Under the pieces are notes generated by a model. That model did not search any database. It had not been told where the DNA came from and saw only the letters and a list, made by a program, of their open reading frames with translations. Shown piece after piece: positions 5,522 through 7,536 of a stretch of DNA of 7,536 bases. Source of the DNA: Prevotellaceae bacterium (GTDB taxonomy: Bacteria; Bacteroidota; Bacteroidia; Bacteroidales; Bacteroidaceae); contig JAUNQM010000120.1 in the NCBI GenBank assembly GCA_030536165.1, positions 1 through 7,536 on the forward strand, given 5' to 3'. Both the position numbers and the translations under genes were made by a program. Position 1 is the first letter of the stretch. Each line of letters starts with the position of its first letter.

Positions 5522-6577
5522 CATAATGTGCTTGTTTTCTTTCGTAGTGGTCGCAAATATGTAGATATTTCCCCCATCGGCAATCTTCAGCCTCTTTTTC
5601 AGGCTGTCAACATTCATCGGAAAATTCCTTGTTGCTATGTTTGCTTGTGTTATGCCTCTCAACTTTTCCTTGACTTCTTTCTTGTTGAGAGATGTGACGC
5701 AGACAATCTCAAAACTTCTACCAGGAAAATCTTTGACTTCGTGGTCAGAAACATACAAGTGTGAGTTGCTGCTGACTGCTTCTAAATCGTAGTTTTGTGC
5801 GATTTCACCGAAACATCCTGCTTTCATAATCGATGCACTCGGCTCATATAAGTAGGTGTAATCTTCTATTTCTGCCTTTGCCAATGGTAATACAGGCGTT
5901 TGAGCCAAAGGAATGGAAACCTTGCTTTCGTCATTGACACAGAAGATTTTTATCGGTTTCACCGTGTTTTCCATTAAAATCAGCAACTCTTTGCACTCAT
6001 TCCCAACCGACACAATATGCACTTCGGTAACTCCTTTAAGGTCGGCTACGGCTTTATGCCAGTCGAACATAGGCGACAACTTCACCAAAACTTTGTCAGC
6101 TTTTGCAAGCAGCAATTCGTTTATGCTGCTGACATCTGGCGTACAGTCTTTTATGTCGTAAGTTCGTCGTCCGTTGCTATCCCTTCGTGCGGGGTCTATA
6201 TATATAAGGTGTACGTGTTCGACGTGGGAAAGATATTCAACAGCATCGGCACATACGACCTCGCAATTATAATTCAGCACGCCGTAGTTGTGCTTTGCCA
6301 CATCGCAAAGTTCTGCATTTTGTTCTACGTATGTTGCCTTGTCAAATTGTTTGCCGATGTAGTAGCAATCGACGCCAAAGCCTCCTGTGAGGTCGATGAA
6401 TGAACTTCCTTTGGGTGCATCGATGATGCTGGCTTTGTATTCTGCTGTTTGTTGCGACGAGCACTGCTCAAGCGAAATATGCCGTGGAAACACTATCTCG
6501 TCCACGGATGTCCAGTAAGGAAGTTTCTTCCTTGCGGCTTCTCGTTCTGCGTCTTGGCGTATATGTTCGTCGGTCAT
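5495..6577 (-). CDS. THUMP-like class I SAM-dependent methyltransferase
   Basis: A 360-residue cytoplasmic protein of the Bacteroidetes THUMP-like methyltransferase family (PG_1098 type). Residues 59-75 (SFIDLTGGFGVDCYYIG) are the SAM-binding motif I with the D-x-T-G-G-x-G loop. Glu85 (TYVEQN) probably ends strand 2, and DAVEYL (111-116) is the next SAM-contact block. HLIYIDPARRDSNGRRTYDI (123-142) contains the D-P-A-R-R motif in the catalytic position typical of this family. Residues about 236-280 form a small middle domain, and 286-357 the C-terminal THUMP-like part (RSFEIV...GGNIYIFATT). A nucleic acid target, perhaps RNA, is inferred from the THUMP-like part; the real substrate is unknown. 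The length is normal and the frame intact. It begins 53 bases after the glycerophosphotransferase-like gene with no terminator between, so the two are probably cotranscribed. Confidence 0.85.
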   Translation of the reverse strand: MTDEHIRQDAEREAARKKLPYWTSVDEIVFPRHISLEQCSSQQTAEYKASIIDAPKGSSFIDLTGGFGVDCYYIGKQFDKATYVEQNAELCDVAKHNYGVLNYNCEVVCADAVEYLSHVEHVHLIYIDPARRDSNGRRTYDIKDCTPDVSSINELLLAKADKVLVKLSPMFDWHKAVADLKGVTEVHIVSVGNECKELLILMENTVKPIKIFCVNDESKVSIPLAQTPVLPLAKAEIEDYTYLYEPSASIMKAGCFGEIAQNYDLEAVSSNSHLYVSDHEVKDFPGRSFEIVCVTSLNKKEVKEKLRGITQANIATRNFPMNVDSLKKRLKIADGGNIYIFATTTKENKHIMFVCKKIFH

Positions 6578-6586
6578 AAGGTCAGA

Positions 6587-6602
6587 GAGTTAATGAGTTA
6601 AT
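6587..6602. repeat. Two tandem copies of GAGTTAAT in an intergenic gap
   Basis: The octamer GAGTTAAT occurs twice in direct tandem (6587-6594 and 6595-6602), 10-25 bases upstream of the methyltransferase ATG. On the minus strand this reads ATTAACTC twice and would be in the leader of the methyltransferase message. Two copies are too few to call a phase-variable repeat. Confidence 0.6.
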
Positions 6603-6630
6603 CCGTTTCGCGGTGGCATCAATCTCCCAA

Positions 6631-7536
6631 TCATCCTTTCTTGATGCGGCCGAAAGTCTTCAGACTTGTATATACTCGCCAGAGGTTCAGCTTGCGATAT
6701 TTCGGCACTCCGTGACGACTGATGAAGTCTCTTGCGCCATCGAGCATGCGCTGACCTACTTTGCCGTCGAGGTATGGGTCGTAATTGTCGATTACCCATT
6801 GACGTAATTCCGTGTATGTGTCATTGTTAAGCACGTCTGAGTAAGCGGCATTCAATTCTTCGGGCTCCTTCATGTCGCGCCAGTATTTTTCCTTTGCCAC
6901 GGCGCGAAGGGTGATTACAGGCTTGTTGAGCAAGAGAAATTCGTAGATGGTGCTGCTCGTGTCGCTAATCATCACGTCGCTCATAAGCATATATTTCGTC
7001 ACGTTGAAGTCGTTAATCCATACGATATTATCCACTTCTTCAGCCAATTGCTTGTATTCGTCAATGTACTTCTGCGCTGTTAGTGGGTGGAATTTAAGCA
7101 GCAGGACAACGTCTTCCGTCTCGGCAAACTTCCGCAACGCTTCGCGCATGTAAGGCAATGAAGTCAGCGATGGAGAGAATGTAGGCGCATAGAGCACGAC
7201 TTTCTTCTTTCCGTACTTCGTCATGTACTGCTCTCTTTCAGCGTCGTAGGTGTGCAGGTTGGCAAAAATCCAGTCCTGGCGCGGCCATCCTGTTTCGAGC
7301 ACTTCAAAGTCTTTATATTTCTTTGCAAGGCGTTCAAAGCCTTTAGTGAAGTATGGTCCTTGCGTGAAATAAGTGTCGAAATAGCGGCGGATAACCCAAT
7401 GGTCTTTCTTCTCAGATGCATATCCATGGAAGACTTGGATCTTTACACCAGGCAGGTAGTAAGGCATAATGTTGCCTGGACAGAAATTTGCTTCGGGCGC
7501 GAAATCATATACTTCCTGAATGGAATTGGTGTATTT
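6631..7536 (-). CDS. CDP-glycerol glycerophosphotransferase-family protein (5' end beyond right edge)
   Basis: The visible 301 residues belong to the TagB/TagF-like family, which transfers glycerol-phosphate or related polyol-phosphate units from a CDP-linked donor onto a glycan or lipid carrier at the inner face of the membrane. The frame stays open from 7467 to the edge (KYTNSIQEVYDFAPEANF...), so the ATG at 7467 is internal and the N-terminus is missing. Family signatures are QVFHGYASEKKDHW (visible residues 34-47, with the first conserved His in FHG at 37), VVLYAPTFSPS (113-123), LLLKFHPLT (145-153, second conserved His 150) and SDVMISDTSSTIYEFLLLNKPV (186-207), the nucleotide-diphosphate-binding block. 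Residues expected for activity are present. In a Gram-negative bacterium the product would be a capsule, O-antigen or other surface glycan rather than teichoic acid (inference). The last residues are basic (FGRIKKG), as for a membrane-associated protein. It probably leads an operon with the methyltransferase. Confidence 0.85.
   Translation of the reverse strand, partial: KYTNSIQEVYDFAPEANFCPGNIMPYYLPGVKIQVFHGYASEKKDHWVIRRYFDTYFTQGPYFTKGFERLAKKYKDFEVLETGWPRQDWIFANLHTYDAEREQYMTKYGKKKVVLYAPTFSPSLTSLPYMREALRKFAETEDVVLLLKFHPLTAQKYIDEYKQLAEEVDNIVWINDFNVTKYMLMSDVMISDTSSTIYEFLLLNKPVITLRAVAKEKYWRDMKEPEELNAAYSDVLNNDTYTELRQWVIDNYDPYLDGKVGQRMLDGARDFISRHGVPKYRKLNLWRVYTSLKTFGRIKKG

Noticed and set aside
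6017..6403. 128-residue plus-strand open frame
   Set aside because: It is antisense to the SAM-binding part of the methyltransferase, whose motifs are clear on the other strand.
7465..7467. Glycerophosphotransferase start at 7467
   Set aside because: The frame is open to the window edge with family-like sequence upstream, so this Met is internal.

Overview
The window looks like chromosome from a member of the Bacteroidales, most likely Prevotella/Segatella or a close relative. Four things point there. Promoters fit the Bacteroidetes pattern (TAnnTTTG -7 box with a TTG-type -33 element about 19-20 bases upstream). There are no obvious Shine-Dalgarno sequences. The tRNA does not encode its CCA end. 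The protein set (PL1 pectate lyase with a calcium-binding linker and sorting-tail-like C-terminus, THUMP-like/PG_1098-type methyltransferase, about 380-residue GNAT protein) is typical of the group. The genus is an inference from style, not from a database match. I see no transposon, phage gene or CRISPR array.

Layout. At the left edge (1-217, minus) is the N-terminal part of a small exported protein built from 20-residue repeats. A non-coding stretch of about 450 bases follows (218-673). It holds a 30-base strictly alternating pyrimidine-purine tract (313-342) and a cluster of four evenly spaced copies of the palindrome ACACCTNAGGTGT (463-545). A promoter near 619-650 then drives a short exported flavodoxin (674-1198, plus). 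This converges on a large secreted pectate lyase (1272-3983, minus), with a strong bidirectional hairpin terminator (1234-1264) between them.

The region 3984-4313 carries the pectate lyase promoter, a CAT-anticodon tRNA (4163-4236, minus) with its own terminator and promoter, and a palindrome just after the next gene. From 4314 to the right edge, three minus-strand genes lie head to tail: a CDP-glycerol glycerophosphotransferase-family protein (open at the right edge), a THUMP-like SAM methyltransferase and a GNAT-type acyltransferase. The first two are probably cotranscribed. The third has a promoter whose -7 box contains the methyltransferase stop codon.

The genes do not form one pathway. 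The pectate lyase is a plant-polysaccharide degrading enzyme standing alone, without SusC/SusD partners in view. The CDP-glycerol-type transferase suggests a cell-surface glycan locus continuing to the right. The methyltransferase, GNAT gene and tRNA look like housekeeping neighbours. The part least explained by known features is the intergenic region 218-673, mainly its palindrome cluster.
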